NCBI GenBank assembly: GCA_900542355.1
Contig: UQNE01000017.1
Coordinates: 1-39,176, forward strand
Direction: 5' to 3'
DNA length: 39,176 bases
Source: an uncultured Bacteroidales bacterium
GTDB lineage: Bacteria; Bacteroidota; Bacteroidia; Bacteroidales; Paludibacteraceae
Part shown: piece by piece, positions 24,903 through 33,689 of the stretch
How positions within the stretch are numbered: position 1 is the stretch's first letter
Layout: each line of letters starts with the position of its first letter
Notes under the pieces: model-generated
Database searches by the model: none
What the model was told of the DNA's origin: nothing
The model's input: only the letters and a program-made list of their open reading frames with translations
Position numbers and translations under genes: made by a program

Positions 24903-27302
24903 ATGAAGAGACTTTACCTCTTTTTTCTTTCCCTTACACTGTGCATTTCGCTCTTTGCCGAACCGTTCTATGTGCGCGTTAACGGCACAAAGGACTACCT
25001 TGCCACCGCTACAGGAGAGGCAGATTTCCAGGGACGCACACAGTATGTGGCGTCGTGCGTAGCCCTCCGGTCGGGCGATGTACTCACCTGTTTCGACCAA
25101 GGCAGCAACACTGCATGGGCAATCAATGCCATTGACCCTTACGGCGCTTATGCACAGTTCAACGCCACTACTACAGGACTGACCTGCAATGCCGACGGCA
25201 ACTACAACATCTATATCAAGATGAAGTGCGCCGACGATATGTGGTATATCGAGAAGGCGCAAGGTTGCACCTCCCCTACAGATCCCACGGATCCGACAGA
25301 CCCTACCAATCCCACCGACCCGACAGAGCCATCAGAGCCGAGTACTTATACCTCGTCTGTTCCGTCACAGTGCGAAGATATAATGCTGCAAGCCTTCTAC
25401 TGGGATTCGTATAAGAAAAGCGGACTTCTGCACGGCACTACCCGCTGGACAAACCTCAATGCAGAGGTCGGCGAGATAAGTGCATATTTTGACTTGGTTT
25501 GGCTCCCGCCCTCGGCTAAATCATCCGGAGGAGTGGGCTACCTTCCCTCGCAGTACTGTAATCAGAACTCCGACTGGGGAAGCCGCATCGAGTTGGAAAC
25601 GCTGATTGCTAATCTGCACGCAGGAGGCACAAAAGTGATTGCAGACATCGTTATCAACCATACCAACAACAAGTCCTCTTGGTGCGATTTCTACGAGGAG
25701 GACTTTGGACAATTCGGTTACTTCGCTCCCGATGCCTCATGGATATGCAGCACCGATGAGATGAACTCCGACCCTAAAGCAGGCGCATGCAAAGGCAAAG
25801 CCACGGGTGCTGCCGACGACGGATACGGAGATGAAGCCAACTACGCCGCAGCACGCGACTGGGACCACAACAACGCTACCGTGCGAGAGATGATGCGAGC
25901 ATACCTCAAATGGATGAAAGCCGAGATGAAATACGACGGTTGGCGATACGATTATTGCAAAGGTTTCCACACCTCCCATATCAACGACTACAACCAAGCC
26001 GCAGGCGGCTATTTCTCGGTTATGGAGTTCTGGGACGGCAACAAGAACACCCTTTGGAACCGCATACAAGAGGCAGGCTGCAATACGCTAACCTTCGACT
26101 TTGGCACGAAATACGATGCTTTCAACAACTCGCTCGCAGCGGGTAACTATTCGGGCTGCAAATCGCCCGGTTTGCTCGGACTCGGCAAGGGGAAGTACGC
26201 CGTTACTTTCGTCGATTCGCACGATACCTACCAACGCGACGGCAACGAGTTCGGTGGCAAAGGCAACTCGATGTCCGCCGGTATGAAAGCCAAAGTGCTG
26301 CAAGCCAATGCATTTATTCTCTCTATGCCCGGTGTGCCCTGCATCTTCTATCCCCATTGGAAAGAGTACAAAACCGACATCGCACCTATGATACTAGCGC
26401 GTAAAGCCGTAGGCGTACACTCCGAGAGCAATGTATCCGACGAGGGTGACAACAGCGGCTACCGTGCCATGGTAACCGGACATAACGGCACCTTGATTCT
26501 CGAACTTGGCAATCGTGTGTCTTCTTCGCAAGCAGACTATACCAAAGCCGCATCGGGAACGGGATACACTATCTGGGTTAAGACCACCAAAGCCGTAGTA
26601 CCTAAATTGGTCGTTACTCCGGGAAACACTACTTTCAAGTCGGAAACCCTCACAATCAACATGAAGACTATCGGCGGAACGGAAACGGCGGAGATCTATT
26701 ACACCACCGATGCTACCGACCCGCGTACATCTGCTACACGCATCGCGGCAGGCAACGATGTATCTTTCACAATCAACAACACCACCACCCTGATGGCGTA
26801 TGCCAAGACTGCCAATGCGCAAACCGAGGTGCAGACCTACGAATATATCAAGAAAGAACCGCAGACTACGCCTATCGTAGTGGCATTCTACAAGCCTGCT
26901 TCGTGGGAGAAAGTATATCTCTATGCGTGGACGGGCGAAGGTACGGCGGTAACGATGTACACCGGCAAATGGCCGGGTACAGAACTGACGCAGACCAATG
27001 CTGACGGGTTCTATTTCTACCAATTTGATGCAACCGTAAAAGAAGTCAATTTTATCTTCAATGGCGGTAGCGGCAAAGAGCAGACCTCTGACCTTTGGAC
27101 GGATGAGGATGTATGCTACGGTTGGTCAGCAGGTGCGGAGAAACTATTCCCCGACTGCAAATATACGGCTCTTGACCAAACAACCGACACGCCTCTTATG
27201 CTCGACCTGACAGCACCTATGTACAACATCCTTGGGCAGCGAGTAGATGCCGCCTACCGTGGTATCATCATCCAAAACGGACACAAGTTCCTGCTTCAAT
27301 AA
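24903..27302 (+). CDS. Secreted GH13 alpha-amylase with starch-binding modules
   Basis: The enzyme should hydrolyse alpha-1,4 bonds of starch outside the cell or on its surface. The 799-residue protein has a signal peptide (1-20), an N-terminal beta module of about 100 residues, a PTD/PTN/TEP-repeat linker (about 122-142), a GH13 barrel with DIVINH, the nucleophile in GWRYDYCKG (Asp350), acid/base in VMEFWDGN (Glu375) and VDSHDT (Asp441), a chitobiase C-terminal-type domain (IYYTTDATDPRTSATR) and a CBM26-like domain (VYLYAWTGEGTAVTMYTGKWPG). The end, MYNILGQRVDAAYRGIIIQN, resembles a short type IX secretion tail. No SusC/SusD genes are nearby. ATG 24903 opens the signal peptide. Confidence 0.93.
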   Translation: MKRLYLFFLSLTLCISLFAEPFYVRVNGTKDYLATATGEADFQGRTQYVASCVALRSGDVLTCFDQGSNTAWAINAIDPYGAYAQFNATTTGLTCNADGNYNIYIKMKCADDMWYIEKAQGCTSPTDPTDPTDPTNPTDPTEPSEPSTYTSSVPSQCEDIMLQAFYWDSYKKSGLLHGTTRWTNLNAEVGEISAYFDLVWLPPSAKSSGGVGYLPSQYCNQNSDWGSRIELETLIANLHAGGTKVIADIVINHTNNKSSWCDFYEEDFGQFGYFAPDASWICSTDEMNSDPKAGACKGKATGAADDGYGDEANYAAARDWDHNNATVREMMRAYLKWMKAEMKYDGWRYDYCKGFHTSHINDYNQAAGGYFSVMEFWDGNKNTLWNRIQEAGCNTLTFDFGTKYDAFNNSLAAGNYSGCKSPGLLGLGKGKYAVTFVDSHDTYQRDGNEFGGKGNSMSAGMKAKVLQANAFILSMPGVPCIFYPHWKEYKTDIAPMILARKAVGVHSESNVSDEGDNSGYRAMVTGHNGTLILELGNRVSSSQADYTKAASGTGYTIWVKTTKAVVPKLVVTPGNTTFKSETLTINMKTIGGTETAEIYYTTDATDPRTSATRIAAGNDVSFTINNTTTLMAYAKTANAQTEVQTYEYIKKEPQTTPIVVAFYKPASWEKVYLYAWTGEGTAVTMYTGKWPGTELTQTNADGFYFYQFDATVKEVNFIFNGGSGKEQTSDLWTDEDVCYGWSAGAEKLFPDCKYTALDQTTDTPLMLDLTAPMYNILGQRVDAAYRGIIIQNGHKFLLQ

Positions 27303-27325
27303 GTTCTTTCAATACCGATAAATCT

Positions 27326-27357
27326 AAACGAGGCACTTGCAGGCAAGTGTCTCGTTT
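27326..27357 (+). terminator. Terminator after the alpha-amylase gene
   Basis: AAACGAGGCACTTGC (27326-27340) pairs with GCAAGTGTCTCGTTT (27343-27357) over 15 bp with one G-U, followed by GTTG. It separates the amylase gene from the riboswitch unit. Confidence 0.85.
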
Positions 27358-27437
27358 GTTGTAAGTGCATAAGAAGGAATAGATTAACCAACATAGCGTA
27401 TCATTTTTTGGGGGCTATTATTAAATTAACTATGTTT

Positions 27438-27469
27438 CTTGCGCGAATGAAAAAATAGTTGTACCTTTG
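27438..27469 (+). promoter_or_regulatory. Promoter for the cobalamin riboswitch transcript
   Basis: TACCTTTG (27462-27469) with CTTG (27438-27441) 20 bp upstream, a near-consensus pair. Transcription from here would give a leader of about 645 nt before the ATG at 28120, long even for a riboswitch mRNA. Confidence 0.7.
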
Positions 27470-27504
27470 CGCGTCCGTTGGTGAATGGGCATACATACAA
27501 TACA

Positions 27505-27885
27505 ATTCGGGTTCTCTATGCGTGTCGGTGACTATTGAGTAGAATGCAGATTCTGCTTGTCGGAATGTGCGGATAGTTACTTATCAGAATGCACGGATAG
27601 AGATTAAAAGGGAATCGGGTGAAAAGCCCGGACAGTCCCGCTGCTGTAAGGTTTACACAATTTGCAGAAAGTATGCAAAAGTATTTGCGAGGTATTTGAG
27701 TATGCAAAGGTATTTGCAAAGTATCTGAGTATGCGAAGATATTTGCGGAATATAGTATGCAAAGATGTGTGTTTGTTGCAAGAACCACTGTAAGAGATTT
27801 GTTCTTATGGGAAGGCGCAACAGATGAACCAAGTCAGAAGACCTGCCTGCGTTGGTAGTCATACAAACGGCTTCGAGGAAAAGCA
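27505..27885 (+). ncRNA. Cobalamin (B12) riboswitch with expanded arms
   Basis: The conserved B12-box parts are present in order: GGTTCTCTAT (27510-27519) pairing with ATAGAGA (27597-27603); AAAAGGGAATCGGGTGAAAA with GCCCGGACAGTCCCGCTGCTGTAA (27606-27649); CCACTG (27785-27790); GGGAAGGCGC (27809-27818); and AAGTCAGAAGACCTGCC (27831-27847). Two arms are far longer than the consensus: about 77 nt inside the first stem, with two 17-nt near-copies (27560-27576 and 27584-27600), and about 135 nt between CTGTAA and CCACTG, filled with a 29-bp tandem repeat. A strong terminator follows at 28003-28040, so adenosyl- or other cobalamin should lower expression of the next gene. Confidence 0.92.
27669..27775 (+). 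repeat. 29-bp tandem hairpin repeat inside the riboswitch
   Basis: Units begin at 27669, 27698 and 27727, with a part unit at 27755. Each contains GCAAA-GGTA-TTTGC or a variant, able to fold as a 5-bp hairpin, so the insert would be a row of small hairpins. The units are similar but not identical and no spacers exist. Confidence 0.85.
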
Positions 27886-28002
27886 CACATGACAAAAGAC
27901 ATTCCCTTATCTGTTTCCCGTATAGTCTATGGGGCATAGTGCCATATAGTTTATCGGTAGGAAATCGGAAGAAACAAGGGAGGCTAATGTTGCGCAGTAC
28001 AA

Positions 28003-28040
28003 CGCCGTTTGACAAGTGTCAGACGGCGGTTTTTGTTTTT
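28003..28040 (+). terminator. Riboswitch expression-platform terminator
   Basis: CGCCGTTTGACA (28003-28014) pairs with TGTCAGACGGCG (28017-28028) with one G-U, and a T-rich run (TTTTTGTTTTT) follows. It lies 80 bp before the giant gene and is the probable switch by which cobalamin stops transcription. Confidence 0.88.
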
Positions 28041-28119
28041 ATGGACAGACCTCTCCAAGCCCCTCCAAAGGAGGGGTGTGCAGAGTGAGCAAGAATAAAT
28101 AACTAAACTAAACAATAAT

Positions 28120-31100
28120 ATGAACAAAAAATCCTTGTTATTGGGAGTGGTGGGTCTGCTGACTCTCCTCCCGCTTGGGGCAAAAGCCGACAATGTGCAG
28201 ATGCCTCAATGGGGCAAACAGGTGGTGGTAGTGCCATCGGGCGAAGCGCTCAACTACTACGACTACACCGGTCACTACAACGGTGCGGACAATACCGGTT
28301 GGCAAATGGAATCGTATGCCACTACTATCTTCAAGCCAGCCAATGCCGGCGAGAAAGTGCAGATTGTATTCGAGACGGTAAAACTGATTGAGGGCGACGA
28401 TTGGGAGACATCGGCAAGTCTGAAAGTATATAACGGCGTGTTTGATACCACCAAAGTAAGTTACACCAAGTATAGCAGCACTCCCTTCCAAAACACCAAC
28501 ATGCTCGAAGAGATGGCGAATGGAACATTCACAGGCAAGACCTATATGTCCACCGATGCAAGCGGTGCATTGTCGGTTTGCGTGTGCGCCTACGAGACCG
28601 ACTACGACAAACAGCAAGGTTGGAAAGCCGTGGTAACAACGGTTAGCAGCAGTCCGATGGAGGTGAAATCTGCCACGGCAGACTACACCAATGCTCGCTC
28701 GGAGTTGTTTGTGAGTGAACCGCATGTGGTGTTGGGCGGTGTGCAAATCCAAGCGAAAGGCACAGAGAGTGCTGACCACTTGACAAGCCTCAGTTTCACA
28801 CTGAGCGGTACGGTGTTCGATGCGAACCAAGTGCGTCTGTATCGTACCAAGGAAGCCACAGTGGCAGGTCTGACACCCATTGCCACCACGCTGACCAAAA
28901 ACGATGAGACCCACACGCTGACCCTCAACGAGGCATTGGAGAGCGGCATTAACTCGTTCGTGTTGGCCGCTGACATGCAAGCCAAGACGCCTGTAGGGGC
29001 TACCTCTACGCTCACCATCACGGGACTGACCACCGCCAACGGTTTCACTACCCTCACACCCGCAACGCCTAAGACACAGACCGTCAGCGAAGTGAGAATG
29101 GTGAACAATGCGCATATCTATGTGTATGTGAGCGGCGAGATGCCCTTCTACGACGATGGCGGAGTGGACGGCAAGATAAGCAAGAACTTCAGCGGATATA
29201 TCACTTTCCTGCCCTCTACGGCAGGCAAGAAAGTGCAGATAGATATGCACGACATCAGCCTGTTCTACACCTCGTCGGCAGCAGGTTTCGACCGCCAAGA
29301 CATCCTCGCGTTCTACAACGGTACGACTGCTACAGCCGATAGCCTGGTCTATACGGTGGAGGCAGCCAAATTAGACAACTACACGCTCAAGAGTACGGCG
29401 GATAACGGTGCACTGACTGTTTATCTGCGCAGCAAAGAGGCTCCGGACTACTATCAAGGCACAGGCTTTGAGGCCGTAGTCAGCGAGTTTGCCGCACAGG
29501 CGATGACGATGACGGGTTCGACGGTAAGCAAGAAAAACAGCACCGTATCGGGTTGCGCAAGCGATGTACAGGTGATGTCGTTCAGTCTGACTACCGAGAA
29601 CACCGAACCCGCACTGATGCCGACACTGTTCCGCTTCAACACCGGCAACACTTTTGCCGCAGCCGACAGCGCAACGCTCTACTATACAGGCAGTTCCGCC
29701 GATAACACCCCGCAACGCGTAGGCAAAGTGGGTGTGGAGAGCAACCAATTCAGCATTCCTGCCACTGCGCTGTCGCTCAGCGAGGGGGCTAACTATTTCT
29801 ACCTCACCTACGATGTGGCTTGCAATGTAGCCAACGAGCAACAACTGTCGGCTAACATCGAGCAGGTGGATTTCAGCAACGGAATCACCTATCAGGGCTT
29901 CGATAACCCCGAGGGTGCACTGCGCGTCAACAATACTTGGTATTCGTCGTGCGGAGAGAAGACCTTATATATATATGGTGAGTGGGTGTTTACGCACACA
30001 CCGCAAGACGAGTATTCCACGAGTTACAAAGCCGAAGATTGCAACCAAACGACAGTGTTCGTGCCGACCACCGAAGGCAGAGTGATTGAGATGGACTTCA
30101 GCGACTTTGCCGTATCGTTCAACAGTTATTCCAAAGCCACCTTCCGTATCTACGAGGGGCAAGGCACTACGGGTGCATTGCTTTGGGAGGCAGACAAAGA
30201 CAACTGCGCTATGGGTCCGGGCGTGGTGCGCTCGGGTGCAAGCGACGGGGCTCTGACGGTGGTGTTCAACGCCAATACGGAGTTCCGTACTTATGTAGGC
30301 GCCGGCAAGGGTTGGCACGCTGCCGTGCGCGAGTATCAACCTCGCCCGATGACTATCGACAGCACCCGTGTAAACGCGTTGTCTGCCGATGTTTTGGTGC
30401 GCGGTCAGAAGAAAGCCGAGTTGCTGTCGCTGAGTATTGCTACTTCGGGCAACCTCACGCCGCTCGGGCTGAAGACCGTATCGCTTACCCTCAATGATTG
30501 CGCACAGGCGGTGGATTCGCTCTTCTTGCTCCGCGGCACGGAGGTGCTGGCGCGTGCAGAGGTTAGCGGTACGGCAGTAGTGCTGAATGCGAATACTTCG
30601 CTTGCAGAAGGCGAGAACACCTACACACTGGCTGCGGATATTGCTGCGGACGCCACACTTGGCACAACGGTATCGGTGGAGGCGATGAGCCTTGCCATAG
30701 GTGAAGCCACAATTACTCCGACAGTGCCGCAGAACGGTCGCACCGTGCGCAATATGTATCTGCTGCAATCGGGTACACAACGCGTGGAGGTGGATGCCAC
30801 TCCGCTCTCTTTCTACGACAACGGAGGTCCCGAAGGCAAACTGACGCTCGGACTGAAAGGTACGGTTACTTTCGTGCCGACCGTTGCCAATACGGCTATC
30901 GAACTGAACTTCAAGCAATGGGCTATTAATGGTGCGGATAATTTCTATGTGTATTACGGCGAGAACACCAAGGACAAAGCCGATGTGAACTTGTCGTACT
31001 ACACCAAAGACATCGATCAACTGAGGCTCATCTCCACCGATGCTACGGGTGCACTGACTATCACCTACGAGAGCAAAGGTACACTGGCTACCGACGGTTG

Positions 31101-33090
31101 GGAGATAGAGGGGCGCTGCCACGAGTTGCAGCCCCTGCGCTTAGACTCGATTGTGATGACCGATAAGGCACCGCAGACTATCACGCGCGGCAGCCAAGAT
31201 GTGGTAATGTTGCAAGCGGCACTGCATGTATCGGGCGACAGAGGAAAGATGCCGGTGGAGAATTTCAGCATCGGTGGTACGCTCGGTGCTTCCGCTAAGG
31301 TGTATGCCACGGGTACGCTCAACGCTTTTGCTGCTACCAATCTGCTCACCGCAGCCGACACTATCACCAACCAAGGAACCTACTACTATTGGATTGCATT
31401 GGATATCCCCGCTGACACCGAGGAGGGCACCGTCGTTACAGCCAACCTGCAGAGTGTATCGGTGAACAACCTCAGCGTCGAGCCGAAGAATAGTGTAACC
31501 GCAAGCATGAACATCATCGGCGGTATGCACGGCACCTATATCATCGGTGCAAGCGATAAGGCACAATACAAGACTATTCAGTCGGCGGTAGATGCCATGA
31601 AGAACGGTATCGAGAGTGCCGTTACTTTCCTGATTGAGCCGGGTACCTACACCGAGTATATCGTCATTCCTGAGATTGACGGTACATCGGAGAACAACCG
31701 TGTTACTTTCCGTTCGCAGACAGGCAATAGCGAGGATGTGATTGTTCGCTACGACAACTATTCGCCGTCGTCGAGCCCGCTGGGTGATGCCACACAAGGC
31801 ACTTTCACCTTCAACGGTGCCGACTATGTAACGCTCAGCAACTTGACACTGACCACCAACAACAACAGTTATCATGCCGTAGTATTTGTATGCAACCAAG
31901 CCGAGCATATCACGATTGACAGTTGCTACATCTATCGTGCGGAGAACATTGCCTCGACGAATGTACGATTGGTATATGCCAACTCGAAGGATGCCACTAC
32001 CAACAACAACTACTTCACCCTGAGCCACTCTACGCTCAAGGGCGGATATATCGGTGTGGCAGTGAACGGCAACCGGACCAACAAACAAGTAGGCGCACAC
32101 ATCGTGGGTAACACCTTCGAGAACCAAGGTGCACAAGCCATTCTTATCGGATTGGGCGAGAAGAATGCTGTGGTGGACGGCAACACCGTTACCCGCACAC
32201 TCGAACCGAACAAGAGTACTTGGTCTATCGACCTAAGTTTGTCGGAGAGTGCACAGATAAGCAACAACTATGTCTATATCCACCTCTCCGCTAAGCCTTG
32301 CCACGGTATGTATATCCGCGACATCGTAGGTACAGCCGATGCACCCGAGCATATCTACAATAATGTCATCGACATCACCAACTCGGCTGAGGACGCATCG
32401 TATGGTATCTATCTGAACAAGAATACGCAATATGTAGTCCTTGCCCACAACACCGTGCGTGCGTCAGGCAATGTTTATCCGCTGTATATTCAGAAATCGA
32501 ACACCGAGTTGCAGGTGGTCAACAACTTGCTCTACAACGAGAGTATGCCCGCCGTGTGGATTCCTTCGGCAGGTTATGTCAGCCGCTTCGAGCACAACCT
32601 GCTCTATGCCGCGCAAGGTGGTTTCGGCAAGATTGGTGCTACCGAGTACACGGATATTGAGGCATGGCGCACGGCTATCAAGAGCACGAGCGACATCAGC
32701 GAGGCTGTGCAGTTTGAGTCGGAAGATGTGTTGCGCCCCGTGCAGAAAGGCAACTTAGTGAGCGGTGAGGTACTCGCTTTCGTAACGACCGACATCTCGG
32801 GCAAAGCGCGTGCAGCAGTACCTACCTTGGGTGCTTACGAGTGGATAGACCCCACGAGTACAAGTCTCTCAACCGCTGAGCAAGGTGCACTCTTGGTATT
32901 CCCCACTATCACCGCTGATATGCTTCGTATCGTTGGTGCGGAGGGCAAAGAGGTGCGTATTGTGAATATGCAAGGTCAAGTGGTAATGCGCAGTATGCTC
33001 AATGGTACCACATTGGATGTGCAAGCCCTGCCGCAAGGTACCTATCTGCTTCAAGCCGAGCAACATATAGTTCGCTTCATCAAGAAATAA
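28120..33090 (+). CDS. Giant T9SS cargo: CUB-like and BNR-associated repeats plus beta-helix
   Basis: The 1656-residue protein has a signal peptide (1-23), then four alternating pairs of domains. CUB-like modules begin near residues 24, 327, 603 and 884; each has FYDNGG-type, LYVYNG-type and DGALTV motifs and a closing GW-A-V. Beta-sandwich modules like the BNR-associated N-terminal domain begin near 176, 460, 743 and 1006. A right-handed beta-helix of the pectate-lyase type runs from about 1138 to 1560, starting GTYIIGASDKAQYKTIQSAV. Residues about 1590-1656 are a type A type IX sorting domain (VRIVNMQGQVVMR, LPQGTYLLQAE). It is therefore exported and probably attached to the surface. No enzyme active site is evident. 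Adhesion, glycan binding or cobalamin-related capture are possible; only the riboswitch upstream hints at a role. Confidence 0.85.
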   Translation: MNKKSLLLGVVGLLTLLPLGAKADNVQMPQWGKQVVVVPSGEALNYYDYTGHYNGADNTGWQMESYATTIFKPANAGEKVQIVFETVKLIEGDDWETSASLKVYNGVFDTTKVSYTKYSSTPFQNTNMLEEMANGTFTGKTYMSTDASGALSVCVCAYETDYDKQQGWKAVVTTVSSSPMEVKSATADYTNARSELFVSEPHVVLGGVQIQAKGTESADHLTSLSFTLSGTVFDANQVRLYRTKEATVAGLTPIATTLTKNDETHTLTLNEALESGINSFVLAADMQAKTPVGATSTLTITGLTTANGFTTLTPATPKTQTVSEVRMVNNAHIYVYVSGEMPFYDDGGVDGKISKNFSGYITFLPSTAGKKVQIDMHDISLFYTSSAAGFDRQDILAFYNGTTATADSLVYTVEAAKLDNYTLKSTADNGALTVYLRSKEAPDYYQGTGFEAVVSEFAAQAMTMTGSTVSKKNSTVSGCASDVQVMSFSLTTENTEPALMPTLFRFNTGNTFAAADSATLYYTGSSADNTPQRVGKVGVESNQFSIPATALSLSEGANYFYLTYDVACNVANEQQLSANIEQVDFSNGITYQGFDNPEGALRVNNTWYSSCGEKTLYIYGEWVFTHTPQDEYSTSYKAEDCNQTTVFVPTTEGRVIEMDFSDFAVSFNSYSKATFRIYEGQGTTGALLWEADKDNCAMGPGVVRSGASDGALTVVFNANTEFRTYVGAGKGWHAAVREYQPRPMTIDSTRVNALSADVLVRGQKKAELLSLSIATSGNLTPLGLKTVSLTLNDCAQAVDSLFLLRGTEVLARAEVSGTAVVLNANTSLAEGENTYTLAADIAADATLGTTVSVEAMSLAIGEATITPTVPQNGRTVRNMYLLQSGTQRVEVDATPLSFYDNGGPEGKLTLGLKGTVTFVPTVANTAIELNFKQWAINGADNFYVYYGENTKDKADVNLSYYTKDIDQLRLISTDATGALTITYESKGTLATDGWEIEGRCHELQPLRLDSIVMTDKAPQTITRGSQDVVMLQAALHVSGDRGKMPVENFSIGGTLGASAKVYATGTLNAFAATNLLTAADTITNQGTYYYWIALDIPADTEEGTVVTANLQSVSVNNLSVEPKNSVTASMNIIGGMHGTYIIGASDKAQYKTIQSAVDAMKNGIESAVTFLIEPGTYTEYIVIPEIDGTSENNRVTFRSQTGNSEDVIVRYDNYSPSSSPLGDATQGTFTFNGADYVTLSNLTLTTNNNSYHAVVFVCNQAEHITIDSCYIYRAENIASTNVRLVYANSKDATTNNNYFTLSHSTLKGGYIGVAVNGNRTNKQVGAHIVGNTFENQGAQAILIGLGEKNAVVDGNTVTRTLEPNKSTWSIDLSLSESAQISNNYVYIHLSAKPCHGMYIRDIVGTADAPEHIYNNVIDITNSAEDASYGIYLNKNTQYVVLAHNTVRASGNVYPLYIQKSNTELQVVNNLLYNESMPAVWIPSAGYVSRFEHNLLYAAQGGFGKIGATEYTDIEAWRTAIKSTSDISEAVQFESEDVLRPVQKGNLVSGEVLAFVTTDISGKARAAVPTLGAYEWIDPTSTSLSTAEQGALLVFPTITADMLRIVGAEGKEVRIVNMQGQVVMRSMLNGTTLDVQALPQGTYLLQAEQHIVRFIKK

Positions 33091-33106
33091 GAGAATAAGC
33101 CGCCTC

Positions 33107-33159
33107 GCTTTATCGAATAGCAAAAAGGTCGTGCAACCTTATTGCTCCAAAGATAAAGC
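33107..33159. other. Three-tier hairpin in the 3' region of the giant gene
   Basis: GCTTTATC (33107-33114) pairs with GATAAAGC (33152-33159); inside, AGCAA (33119-33123) with TTGCT (33142-33146) and AAGGT (33125-33129) with ACCTT (33136-33140). The 18 paired bases form one stacked structure, 17 nt after the stop codon and 7 nt ahead of the terminator. Confidence 0.65.
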
Positions 33160-33166
33160 CTATAGA

Positions 33167-33209
33167 AAAATGCCACAGCACTGTCTTTCGGTGCTGTGGC
33201 ATTTTGTTT
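33167..33209 (+). terminator. Terminator after the giant gene
   Basis: AAAATGCCACAGCAC (33167-33181) and GTGCTGTGGCATTTT (33191-33205) make a perfect 15-bp stem, followed by GTTTG. It limits the riboswitch transcript to a single gene. Confidence 0.93.
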
Positions 33210-33293
33210 GTGTATAGGGAGGGTGTGTAAGATGGCAGTTGTTAGCAAAATAGCCGCCAAACTGACAAAATGTTACTTGCCGATAGTGGTTTA

Positions 33294-33326
33294 GGTCTCG
33301 ATTAGGTCTCGACAAGGTTTCGACAA
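33294..33326 (+). repeat. 11-bp-period tandem repeat, copy C
   Basis: Three exact-length units, GGTCTCGATTA, GGTCTCGACAA and GGTTTCGACAA. The 26 bp at 33291-33316 are the exact reverse complement of 6914-6939. The remaining gap to 33432 shows nothing else I can name. Confidence 0.85.
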
Positions 33327-33432
33327 AGACTGCTTATAGTTGGTTTGACAAAAAGACAGCAAAATCATATAAATAGTAGAAATGTGTAAGTGTATACTTT
33401 CCTCTACTCTGCTGTTATGATATTCATTGGGA

Positions 33433-33666
33433 TCACAAGTCTTGTTGGTTCAATTTTTTCATGACTCTATCGAACACGACATCCATAGGCGTAAAATGGT
33501 ACTTTTCTGCAATTTCTTCGTCTGTCATACCCATAAAGTCGATATTGGGTTCGTTGGGGTCTATTAATCCCTCTGCAAGCAGTTGAGCATCTCTTTCACG
33601 AAACTTTGCGCGTTCGTCTGAAGATATAAACAGATACTTTTCAAATGTAATCATTGGTCTTTTCAT
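33433..33666 (-). CDS. Small protein of unknown function
   Basis: I do not recognise this 77-residue protein. It is soluble, acidic in the middle and basic at the end: MKRPMITFEKYLFISSDERA, an ERDAQLLAEGLIDPNEP segment, and MTDEEIAEKYHFTPMDVVFD before a Lys-rich tail. It reads like a small helical regulator or subunit. ATG 33666 is the likely start; the frame runs to 33798 without support. It lies 258 bp downstream of pfkA, so it may be the tail of that operon or a separate unit. No partner gene of a toxin-antitoxin kind is next to it. Confidence 0.6.
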   Translation of the reverse strand: MKRPMITFEKYLFISSDERAKFRERDAQLLAEGLIDPNEPNIDFMGMTDEEIAEKYHFTPMDVVFDRVMKKLNQQDL

Positions 33667-33689
33667 AGTTCTTTTATTAAACAAGAATA

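Noticed and set aside
27669..27775. A CRISPR-like run of 29-bp repeats
   Set aside because: Units are directly joined with no spacers and lie inside a B12 riboswitch; no cas gene is near.
28138..29298. Minus-strand frames opposite the giant gene (also 29965-31122 and 31141-32136)
   Set aside because: They arise from codon bias of the giant gene; the composition (His, Cys, Arg rich) is not protein-like.
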